Assembly: GCF_016287535.1 (NCBI RefSeq)
Contig: NZ_JAEFAJ010000037.1
Coordinates: 1-33,698, forward strand
Direction of reading: 5' to 3'
Length of the DNA stretch: 33,698 nt
Source of the DNA: Ruminococcus sp.
GTDB lineage: Bacteria; Bacillota; Clostridia; Oscillospirales; Ruminococcaceae
The position numbers were made by a program, and so were the translations under genes. Under the pieces are notes generated by a model. The model was not told the DNA's origin. It did no database searches and was given only the letters and a program-made list of their open reading frames with translations. Positions within the stretch are counted from its first letter, which is position 1; each line of letters starts with the position of its first letter. Shown in pieces: positions 27,130 through 33,698 of the stretch.

Positions 27130-30100
27130 TCAGAATCTGAGAGCTGAGCGAATGATCTCAAATCTCTTTACGAGGAAGTCAACGACTGATATATTTCCGC
27201 CGCCGAACATTCCGCCGCCGCCGCCGAAGCCGCCGAAGCCGCCTCCGCCGCCCCAGTTCATTCCGCCGCCGCCGAAACCTCCCTGGAACTCCCAGTCTTC
27301 GCTTACTTCTGTTATATCATCAGACTGAGGTTCATCTGCATTCATCTGGAAGCCGCCGAAGTTGAATCCGCCTTGCTGCTGATCGCCGCCAAAGTTCCAG
27401 CCGCCCTGCTGCTGGCCGCCCTGCTGCTGACCGCCCTGCTGCTGATCACCGCCAAAGTTCCAGCCGCCCTGCTGCTGGCCGCCCTGCTGCTGATCACCGC
27501 CAAAGTTCCATCCGCCTTGCTGCTGACCGCCCTGCTGCTGATCGCCGCCAAAGTTCCAGCCGCCCTGCTGCTGACCGCCCTGCTGCTGATCGCCGCCGAA
27601 GTTCCAGCCACCCTGCTGCTGACCGCCGTTGCCGCTGGTCTGGAGACCGTTAGCGCTCTTTGAAGTGTTGGAGTCAAACTGGTCAAGAGTGAATTCAAAT
27701 CTTGGGTCAGCCTGAACGTGTGAACGGATATTCTTTGCGTAGTTGCTGATGTACTGCTCAGGGTTGCTGTAGAGGTTAAGGATATCCTTAACGTAACCTA
27801 CATACATATCGTAGTACTCAGGTACCTGAAGGAGCTTTGCAAGAGGACGGTCTGAAACTGTAGTCTGATAAAGACTTGTTGTGATGTCAGAGTTTACTGA
27901 ATCTGCGCCGCCCATGAAGTTGCCCATTGCAAGGTTGTAGTCCCAGCCTACGAAATAAGCCTTGCCGCCTGTATATATAAGGTAGTAGTTATGAGCAAGT
28001 GAGCCGTTATAGCTGTCGTAGTTACAGAATATGGAGTTTACAGCGAAGCCCTTGAGGAAGCTCGGTACGTCGATAACGTCCTCGATGAACTTGTAGTTTG
28101 TTGATGTGAGCTTGTTGATAGCTGTCTGTATATCAACGATATGCTGGTAATTATCGTCTATACCGAATTTAACATCGAATCTGTCAGGAGTCATGTTCTG
28201 TGTGAACGAGCAGTAGCTGTCTCCGCCGAAGCCGAAGCCGCCGCCGTTGCCGGCTCTTTCTGTAGCCTTGTAGAGTACAGTATCGTCGTCTACGCCGTAG
28301 CGCTCTGCCAGTGTATCACCAGGCTGCTCTGCAAGGAGATAGAAGCTGTAGAGCTTGCCGTTGAGGTACATATCTGTATGAGCTGCATGAGGTGCAACGC
28401 CATCTACCTCGTACATTGCGTTGTAGCAGAGGATATCTCTGAGACATGAAGCGTCTGAGAGCATATTGTTCATGCAGAATTCGGTAAGTCCGTGGTAGTT
28501 GTTTGTCTTGTCGTACTTGTCGAGCTTGAGACGCAGGCTGTACTTGTTGTTCTTTGCCATCATAAGTGAGCTGTTGCCCTTTGTTCTTATGCCGACATTC
28601 TTTATAGTCTCGCCGTCGATGACAACGTCACAGGGAGTCCATTCTTCCTTGCTTGCGTTGTTCATCATATTCTGCCATGTAGCCTCGTTCATCTGAACGT
28701 CGATCTTGTGGATCGTAGCCTGGCTGAAGAGCTCCTGATAGAGCTGCTCCTCGTTCTCCATATCGTTGTTTACTTCGGTGAACTTTGCAGGCTTGCCGCT
28801 CTTGAAGGTGCTGCCGCTGCTGTGCTTCATCTTTATGCCGCCTGCAAATACCTTGAATTCGCCGGAAGCAAGATCAGGAGATGAAACGATAGCGTACTTG
28901 TACTTCTTCGGAGGATTCTGCTCAAGGAGTACCTTGTTTGAAGAATCGGTAACGGCAATAGGATTGTTCTTTGCCCATTCTTTTGTGAAGTCAAGCACAA
29001 GAGTTGCCTGTTCTGTCGATGTGATAGTCTCGCACTGATTGTCCTTGGCAGTAGCTATGATGTTGCCGCCTGTGATATTCACATTTCCTGTTGCTGTGAG
29101 ACCCTTGTCGCCGAATGCAGCGATATCGCCGCCTGCGATAGTGATATCCGTTTCAGCCTGTACAGCGTCCTTGGAAGCCTTGATAACGATAGTACCGCCC
29201 TCGATAACGACTTCGCCCTTTGAGGACTTGATACCGTCGCCCTTTGAAACGATATTTATTGTACCGCCCTTTACCGTTACAGAACCCTTGCCCTTTATTG
29301 TATCGGGAGAAACATCCTGTGCTTCGTTGAGCGTATTAACATTAAGGATACCGCTGGTGATCTTGAGATCGTTGTTGCAGACGATAGCCGGCTGTATATT
29401 TGCGTTTACGGTAAGAGTACCCGTGCCGTTGTCGCCGCCCTTTATGGTAAGGTCGTCCTTTGCCTCGATAACAGCGCTTTCAAGCTCATCACCCTGGTAA
29501 GCCGATGTTCCGTCAGAGATAGTATTCTCTGTGCCGTCGGCTATAGTGATAGAGGTCTTGTCTGCGTTCTTGACAAGGATAGCGGGAGCGCTCTTGCCTG
29601 TGATGTTCACGCCGTTGAAAACAAGCTTTACTGTATCGGGATCAGCTTTTTCGTCTGGGATCTCAACATAGATCTGACCGTCATTGAGAGTACCGTCGAT
29701 AGTGAATGTGCCCGAATGTGAGATAGTTACCTTTGAACCGCTTGCTGTAGCGTACTTTCCGTCAACAGTTATCGAAGAGCCGTTAAGGTGGATAGATGTG
29801 TTTACATCTTCCTTAGGAACAGTCGTTACAGGCTCTGTAGTAGTTGTGGTGGAAGTTGTTGTCTGATTGCTGACTGTAGTTGTTGTTGAAGTTGAGCCTT
29901 CCTTATAGGACTCAGGAAGTGACTTGACGTTGCCTAAAAGGTAATTCTGAACAGCAAGAGCGTCATTCGTGGTAAGTCCGTTTCCATTTTCGGAAACATC
30001 TGCAAGGTCTATGCCCTTCTGTGTGATGTGGTTCTCATTTGTTCCGTTGATGCCGTACTTTGCCGGATTGGCAAGAGACTGCATTATGAGGACAGCGTCG

Positions 30101-30228
30101 GACATATCTACAGTGCCGTCACAGTTTGCGTCGCCGTAGAGTCCGTCAGCAGCTGCTACGTTTGCAGCTGAGGCTGTTCCGAGAACCAGTGCTGACAGGA
30201 GACCTGCCAGTATACTTTTCTTTCTCAT
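27130..30228 (-). CDS. Secreted CotH-domain protein with N-terminal dockerin, beta-helix domain and Gly/Gln repeats
   Basis: 1032 residues: signal peptide 1-27; N-terminal enzyme-type dockerin about 31-100 (GDANCDGTVDMSDAVLIMQ); Thr-rich linker 112-140; a repetitive parallel-beta carbohydrate-binding-like domain (DUF4353 type) about 145-410 with recurring GGTINI/GGDIA/GGNI turns; CotH domain about 500-830 with IRTKGNSS, CNYDSYNGSLAHNYYL and FVGWDYNLAMG; then five 16-residue repeats (QQQGGWNFGGD core, about 869-957), an acidic stretch, a Gly/Phe-rich tail and a final basic helix-like end. CotH proteins are atypical kinases of spore coats; dockerin-CotH proteins occur in Ruminococcus cellulosomes with unproven role. 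Start at 30228 gives ten bases to AGGAGG; an in-frame ATG at 30237 is too close to it. Confidence 0.92.
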   Translation of the reverse strand: MRKKSILAGLLSALVLGTASAANVAAADGLYGDANCDGTVDMSDAVLIMQSLANPAKYGINGTNENHITQKGIDLADVSENGNGLTTNDALAVQNYLLGNVKSLPESYKEGSTSTTTTVSNQTTTSTTTTTEPVTTVPKEDVNTSIHLNGSSITVDGKYATASGSKVTISHSGTFTIDGTLNDGQIYVEIPDEKADPDTVKLVFNGVNITGKSAPAILVKNADKTSITIADGTENTISDGTSAYQGDELESAVIEAKDDLTIKGGDNGTGTLTVNANIQPAIVCNNDLKITSGILNVNTLNEAQDVSPDTIKGKGSVTVKGGTINIVSKGDGIKSSKGEVVIEGGTIVIKASKDAVQAETDITIAGGDIAAFGDKGLTATGNVNITGGNIIATAKDNQCETITSTEQATLVLDFTKEWAKNNPIAVTDSSNKVLLEQNPPKKYKYAIVSSPDLASGEFKVFAGGIKMKHSSGSTFKSGKPAKFTEVNNDMENEEQLYQELFSQATIHKIDVQMNEATWQNMMNNASKEEWTPCDVVIDGETIKNVGIRTKGNSSLMMAKNNKYSLRLKLDKYDKTNNYHGLTEFCMNNMLSDASCLRDILCYNAMYEVDGVAPHAAHTDMYLNGKLYSFYLLAEQPGDTLAERYGVDDDTVLYKATERAGNGGGFGFGGDSYCSFTQNMTPDRFDVKFGIDDNYQHIVDIQTAINKLTSTNYKFIEDVIDVPSFLKGFAVNSIFCNYDSYNGSLAHNYYLIYTGGKAYFVGWDYNLAMGNFMGGADSVNSDITTSLYQTTVSDRPLAKLLQVPEYYDMYVGYVKDILNLYSNPEQYISNYAKNIRSHVQADPRFEFTLDQFDSNTSKSANGLQTSGNGGQQQGGWNFGGDQQQGGQQQGGWNFGGDQQQGGQQQGGWNFGGDQQQGGQQQGGWNFGGDQQQGGQQQGGQQQGGWNFGGDQQQGGFNFGGFQMNADEPQSDDITEVSEDWEFQGGFGGGGMNWGGGGGFGGFGGGGGMFGGGNISVVDFLVKRFEIIRSALRF
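27358..27624 (-). repeat. Five 48-nt in-frame tandem repeats in the CotH gene
   Basis: The DNA coding for residues about 869-957 is built of 48-base units translating to QQQGGWNFGGD plus QQQGG, with small synonymous differences and one copy with an extra QQQGG insertion. Length variation between strains by slippage or recombination is likely. It is coding, not a CRISPR array. GCC/CCG triplet runs at about 27196-27280 code for the Gly-rich tail. Confidence 0.85.
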
Positions 30229-30302
30229 TTTTATCATTCCTCCTATGAAATAATAGATACTAAAGTCGTACTTAACCGGTATCTACATAATAATGAATAA
30301 AG

Positions 30303-30330
30303 CTTAAAATAATCTTAAACTTATCTTAAA
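30303..30330 (-). promoter_or_regulatory. Three 11-bp-phased direct repeats upstream of the CotH gene
   Basis: CTTAAA occurs at 30303, 30314 and 30325, exactly 11 bases apart (minus strand: TTTAAGATAAG, TTTAAGATTAT, TTTAAGCTTTA). Direct repeats with one-turn spacing are the usual binding pattern of OmpR/PhoB-family response regulators. A possible -10 (TATTAT, 30287-30292) lies downstream with no consensus -35, as expected for an activated promoter. Confidence 0.6.
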
Positions 30331-30396
30331 TTCGGCGTTTTTAAATGCTGAATATTGTTTAAACGTATATAATTAAAATATGATCCGATGAAAAAT

Positions 30397-30430
30397 AACA
30401 ATAGCATAAGCTTTGGCTTATGCTATTGTT
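30397..30430 (-). terminator. Terminator of the EAL/PAS-like gene
   Basis: A perfect 15-bp stem AACAATAGCATAAGC/GCTTATGCTATTGTT (30397-30411, 30416-30430) with a 4-base loop, followed on the minus strand by ATTTTT. Confidence 0.88.
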
Positions 30431-30452
30431 TAAGTCTGTTAAAATTTTAATA

Positions 30453-32096
30453 TTATTTTTTTTCTATAGCCTGCATAGAGAGCATATACAACTCTCCGTC
30501 TTCGTTTAGGCCGTTGCCGATATAAACTTTAGTGATACGTATATCTTCCTGCCTGAAAGAACCGTTGGCACATTTTACACCACAGGTGATATGAAGATAT
30601 CTTGTGATTTTGTCTGCCATTCTGTTGCGGATAGTTGCCGGATCAACAAAATCAAGGAATTTCTGCCTGTCTTCAGCTGCTACTTCGTCATTCGCATATT
30701 TTTCAAGCGATTTGTCAAGCGGCATATTTGAATAGTCCTGCGAATATGCCATCTTGGAATAAACTCTTGCTACAACGCGGTTTTTTGCGGGATCAATTAT
30801 GGTTATATGATCAAAGGTATCTATAAGAGCGCGGCTGTAGGTATCGAAAACTTCGTTGGAGGACATATCTATGTCACTGCCGTAGGTCTGTATACTTGCG
30901 GCGATCATTACTTTCTTGTCGGTATATGCTATGCATTTGGTACAGTAAGTGAAATACATACCGTTAACAAAATGATCTTCCTTTATGACATTGCCTGTTT
31001 TTATGGAAGAATTTATCTGCTCGTCCATATTGGGGTAGTAAGCTGCCTGAGTCTGGTTGATGACATCTACCAGAGCGTCGGCGGAAGGGAATCCTACCTT
31101 CTGAAGATTGGTCTCAAAAGCCTGATTGCGGTAAAGCATTTCCACGTGTTTATCGCTGCTCTGCTCTATGAGGGCAAGCGGTGACGAGTTCTCACGTACA
31201 AAGCCGTAATCGCCGTTTTCGGTTTCGATAAAGTCGTTTCCATTGAGCGGATCGGGACTGAGGAAGTTTATCTGTCCTACCTCGTTCCAGTAGTGGTTCT
31301 CGTCCGGGTCTTCTACCTGGAAACCGGTATCAGCGAGGTACTGTACGTACAGATCGCCGTCCATAGGCTTTGCGTAGTAGTAGCCCTGCAGCATTTCACA
31401 GCCGATGTTGCGGAGAAAGGTCTTCTGCTCCTTGGTCTCCACGCCCTCTGCGAGAGTGTGTATGCCGATCGCCTTTGCCATATTCACCACGGAAGCAAGT
31501 ATCTTCTTTGAGCGCGAACCGATGTCGCTGAGAAAACGCATATCTATTTTAAGTACATCAAAGCTGTAGTCCTTCAGAACATTGAGGGACGAGTAGCCGC
31601 TGCCGAAGTCGTCCATGAAGATGGCGAAGCCGGCGTCGTGGAAGCTGTCGAAGATACGGCGGAAATAAGCTGTATTATCAAGCATTACGCTTTCTGTTAT
31701 CTCAATATGGATCGCCTTTGAGGGGACCTTGTACTTTTTTAGGATATCGGATATGGCTTTCAGCATATCCACCTCGTCAAAGTCGAGACGGGAAAGATTT
31801 ATCGAGAACGGGTGGAGCTGCAGACCCATTTGCTTCATCTGATTATAGGTAATGCAGATGTTTTCAAGGATATAAAGGTCCAGTTTATGTATCAGTCTGT
31901 ATTTTTCAAGGACGTTGATAAAAAGGAAAGGCGAGAGCAGTCCCATGACCGGGTCTTGCCAGCGCGCGAGCGCTTCGACGCTGCAAATCTTTTCTGTCAG
32001 AGTTCTGATAACGGGCTGATAGTAGGCTCTGATGTAACCTTCCGAAAGCGCCTTATCAAAGTTACTGACGATATATTGTTCGTCTATTTGCAGCAT
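30453..32096 (-). CDS. EAL-domain cyclic-di-GMP phosphodiesterase with C-terminal PAS-like region
   Basis: 547 residues, cytosolic. The EAL domain comes first (about 10-245) and has EALARW (41-46), N in INLSR, E in IEITES, DDFGSGYSS, K in VLKIDMRF, E in LAEGVET and QGYYYAKP, so hydrolysis of cyclic-di-GMP is expected. There is no GGDEF domain. Residues about 280-400 (PLALIEQSSDKHVEMLYRNQ) resemble a PAS fold and the rest may hold a second sensor-like domain. N-terminal EAL followed by sensors is the reverse of the common order. Start at 32096: AGGGGG lies seven bases before it, whereas the ATG two codons earlier (32102) is only one base from that site. A consensus promoter lies at 32169-32198. 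Confidence 0.88.
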   Translation of the reverse strand: MLQIDEQYIVSNFDKALSEGYIRAYYQPVIRTLTEKICSVEALARWQDPVMGLLSPFLFINVLEKYRLIHKLDLYILENICITYNQMKQMGLQLHPFSINLSRLDFDEVDMLKAISDILKKYKVPSKAIHIEITESVMLDNTAYFRRIFDSFHDAGFAIFMDDFGSGYSSLNVLKDYSFDVLKIDMRFLSDIGSRSKKILASVVNMAKAIGIHTLAEGVETKEQKTFLRNIGCEMLQGYYYAKPMDGDLYVQYLADTGFQVEDPDENHYWNEVGQINFLSPDPLNGNDFIETENGDYGFVRENSSPLALIEQSSDKHVEMLYRNQAFETNLQKVGFPSADALVDVINQTQAAYYPNMDEQINSSIKTGNVIKEDHFVNGMYFTYCTKCIAYTDKKVMIAASIQTYGSDIDMSSNEVFDTYSRALIDTFDHITIIDPAKNRVVARVYSKMAYSQDYSNMPLDKSLEKYANDEVAAEDRQKFLDFVDPATIRNRMADKITRYLHITCGVKCANGSFRQEDIRITKVYIGNGLNEDGELYMLSMQAIEKK

Positions 32097-32168
32097 ATCC
32101 ATACCCCCTTTACACCCGTTTGGGCGGGTTTTATGTCTTAGATCGGTTAAACCCTATTTACACATAAA

Positions 32169-32198
32169 ATTATAGCATATACAATATAAAAAAGTCAA
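32169..32198 (-). promoter_or_regulatory. Sigma-A promoter of the EAL/PAS-like gene
   Basis: Minus-strand TTGACT (32193-32198), 18 bases, TATAAT (32169-32174). A short ACCCG/CGGGT hairpin falls in the leader just before the ribosome site. Confidence 0.7.
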
Positions 32199-32439
32199 TG
32201 AGGAATACGAAAATTTATGAATTATTAAAATTTGGTAAAGAATGGTGCGACCAATTTATATAATAGTATATAAAGGCACTGCCATAAGCGGTACGAAAAG
32301 GGGGGTGTACTGCTATTGAAATTAGGATTTCTATATACAGAATGTAATAATTTCACAGCTATGATGATGAATGAGAAGTAGATTCTTTTGTACATATTGC
32401 TGAAAAGTTTTGAGAAAATATGAACTTTTTGACGTGATA
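32199..32439. other. Intergenic region without identified gene
   Basis: AT-rich spacer between the divergent EAL and surface-protein promoters. A near-perfect inverted repeat (AAATTTGGT and ACCAATTT) near 32226-32258 and a TATAATAG stretch just after it are visible, but no -35 at proper spacing and no credible reading frame. Confidence 0.4.
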
Positions 32440-32468
32440 TTGACATTTCCATTAAAACAGGTTATAAT
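32440..32468 (+). promoter_or_regulatory. Sigma-A promoter of the SipW-type surface protein gene
   Basis: TTGACA (32440-32445), 17 bases, TATAAT (32463-32468): perfect consensus, expected to be strong. The leader is about 85 bases and contains GCCGGAGCCGTTTCCGG, a small possible hairpin, before AAAGGA. Confidence 0.85.
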
Positions 32469-32558
32469 ATGGTTGTAAACAAAAAGTATAAAGCAGACAC
32501 ACAAACAGGAGGCAGCCGGAGCCGTTTCCGGTAATCTATTATGAAAGGAAAATGACTT

Positions 32559-33530
32559 ATGATGAAAACTAATAACATGAAAAAAGGTAATACAGCCAAG
32601 AAGCTCATACCGGCTGCTATGATGCTTGCTGTTTCTGCTTCAATGCTGGCAACCTCCACCTACGCGTGGTTCACCATGAACACAGAAGTAACTATAACTG
32701 GTATTTCGATGACAACAACCGTTGATAGCAACTTGTTGATTGATGATGTTGCGGCTTGCCATGGTGGCTCTTGGACATCTGGTAGCTTTGCGACAAATGA
32801 TTCAACATTTAAGTCTTCAACAACTCAGACAATAAACAATGCATCTCTCGCACCGTTGTCAACTATAGATGGATATACTTTCTTTGCAACTGCGCCTGAT
32901 AACGTTAAGGGTGATGGTGATGCTATAGCTAATTCGTACACAGAGATCACACAGTTATCCGATTTAACTGGTTTGGGTTATACTTCTGCTGATCAGACAT
33001 ATTTAGATTATCATTTTGTATTGAAAGCAGTAAATACCAATGCTAATGCTTCACAGAATATTAATCTGTCTGAACTTAAAATGACATTCAGCGAAGCAAC
33101 CGATTCTGAAACGGCTTGGCGTGTTGCGATTCATTCTAAGAAGTTTGCTACCGCAGCTGTTGATGGTGCCAAAACTCTCCCAGATATTGATGATGACGAT
33201 ACTGGCGTAACTACACACATTTATGCTCCTAATGGTGCAGCAAACTTTGAAACAGGTAAAGCTGTAGCTTCAACATCAGCGACAGGTGCTGTAACTTATG
33301 CAAGCTCTGCTACTGATTCAACAATTGCAACTGTTCAAGCAGGCGCAACCGAGTATTATGAAGTTGTTGTTCGTGTATGGCTCGAAGGTGAAGATGAAAC
33401 TTGTAATGTAAATACATTCCAGTCGTTAGTTGACGGTTCTTGGAACCTCAGCACAAAGTTCAAACTTGAAACTGGAACAACAAATGGCGTATATGAAATT
33501 GAGCAGGCTGTAACTCCAGCTAATCCTTGA
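32559..33530 (+). CDS. Surface protein with SipW-dependent-type signal sequence
   Basis: 323 residues. The basic N-terminus, hydrophobic stretch (LIPAAMMLAVSASMLATS, about 16-33) and TYAWFTMNTEVTITGISM immediately after resemble signal sequences processed by SipW-type signal peptidases, as in TasA/CalY-like matrix proteins. The mature part is Thr/Ser/Ala/Asp-rich and beta-prone, with no Cys apart from two and no catalytic motif. It could be a fibre or matrix subunit, or another exported surface protein; no SipW gene lies in the window, but the sequence ends 168 bases after the stop and such genes are often next door. Base composition is more AT-rich than the cellulosomal genes. AAAGGA precedes the ATG; a second ATG directly follows it. 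Confidence 0.75.
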   Translation: MMKTNNMKKGNTAKKLIPAAMMLAVSASMLATSTYAWFTMNTEVTITGISMTTTVDSNLLIDDVAACHGGSWTSGSFATNDSTFKSSTTQTINNASLAPLSTIDGYTFFATAPDNVKGDGDAIANSYTEITQLSDLTGLGYTSADQTYLDYHFVLKAVNTNANASQNINLSELKMTFSEATDSETAWRVAIHSKKFATAAVDGAKTLPDIDDDDTGVTTHIYAPNGAANFETGKAVASTSATGAVTYASSATDSTIATVQAGATEYYEVVVRVWLEGEDETCNVNTFQSLVDGSWNLSTKFKLETGTTNGVYEIEQAVTPANP

Positions 33531-33698
33531 CCGTAAGGGTATAAATTTACTCTACAGGCACACATAATTTTAAAATCACTCCCTCTCATAAATTCCTCCA
33601 ATTCATAGGTAAGTTTAGGCCTTAATTAAAGTTTCTGTGAACTCAAAACGGCGATGGCATGAGAGATTCATGATAGAAGTTTCATAATAGGCTGTAAA
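33531..33698. other. Window end without identified feature
   Basis: 168 bases after the surface-protein stop. I see no strong terminator hairpin and no start of a following gene; the transcript may continue beyond the window. Confidence 0.4.

Noticed and set aside
27358..27624. Regular repeats that could suggest a CRISPR array
   Set aside because: Units are contiguous without unique spacers and translate cleanly in the CotH frame.
27342..27698. Open frames of 118 (minus) and 96 (plus) codons in the repeat region
   Set aside because: They are frame shadows of the 48-nt repeats of the CotH gene, with monotonous Ala/Ser/Leu composition and no ribosome site.

Overview
The window reads as chromosome of a cellulosome-producing Ruminococcus (Oscillospiraceae), most like the R. 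flavefaciens group. This rests on a scaffoldin with two cohesins and a dockerin, five further dockerin-bearing secreted proteins (LRR protein, large repeat protein, serpin, GH30 xylanase, CotH protein), Thr-rich linkers, and consensus sigma-A promoters with 17-bp spacers and AGGAGG-type ribosome sites. The species call is inference; I could not run a search.

Layout. 1-1.6 kb (minus): a small helix-hairpin-helix protein translationally coupled to a BspA-type leucine-rich-repeat dockerin protein. 1.6-4.3 kb: a decayed accessory island. It has a C-terminal piece of a DUF2075-type helicase, an unrecognised two-gene pair on the plus strand, a piece of a type ISP restriction-modification enzyme, and the C-terminal end of a tyrosine integrase. 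4.3-8.1 kb: a TetR - ABC ATPase - FtsX-like permease operon with two near-identical palindromes flanking its promoter. 8.2-10.1 kb (minus): a MATE exporter and a small Thr-rich lipoprotein. 10.4-12.2 kb: a degenerate-GGDEF/EAL protein followed, in frame after its stop, by a scrap of another GGDEF domain. 12.3-16.5 kb (minus): a large secreted protein with an internal dockerin and a Wzx-like flippase. 16.7-19.6 kb (plus): a VanW-family protein behind a hairpin-rich leader, then a dockerin-serpin. 19.6-22.1 kb (minus): a membrane protein and a solute-binding/VWA protein. 22.3-30.2 kb (minus): the core cellulosomal stretch, with scaffoldin, GH30-CBM22-dockerin xylanase and dockerin-CotH, each with its own terminator. 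30.4-32.2 kb (minus): an EAL-PAS-like phosphodiesterase. 32.4-33.5 kb (plus): a surface protein with a SipW-type signal sequence behind a strong promoter.

How it fits together. Three dockerin subtypes can be told apart by eye. The enzyme type (serpin, GH30, CotH) would be expected to plug into primary-scaffoldin cohesins. The scaffoldin's own dockerin and that of the LRR protein are close relatives of each other and would be expected to bind an anchoring scaffoldin. The 858-residue protein has a third, divergent dockerin. The window therefore encodes cargo, an adaptor scaffoldin, a protease inhibitor that may protect the complex, and surface proteins. The canonical sca cluster neighbours (scaB, scaC, cttA, scaE) are not here. 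Both cyclic-di-GMP proteins keep the EAL catalytic residues, while neither carries a canonical GGDEF motif, so local capacity is for breakdown of the messenger.

The most unusual items are the unknown two-gene pair inside the island of gene fragments, the internal-dockerin repeat protein, the multi-domain CotH protein with 48-nt QQQGGWNFGGD-type repeats and three 11-bp-phased direct repeats in its promoter, and the triple-hairpin leader before the VanW gene.
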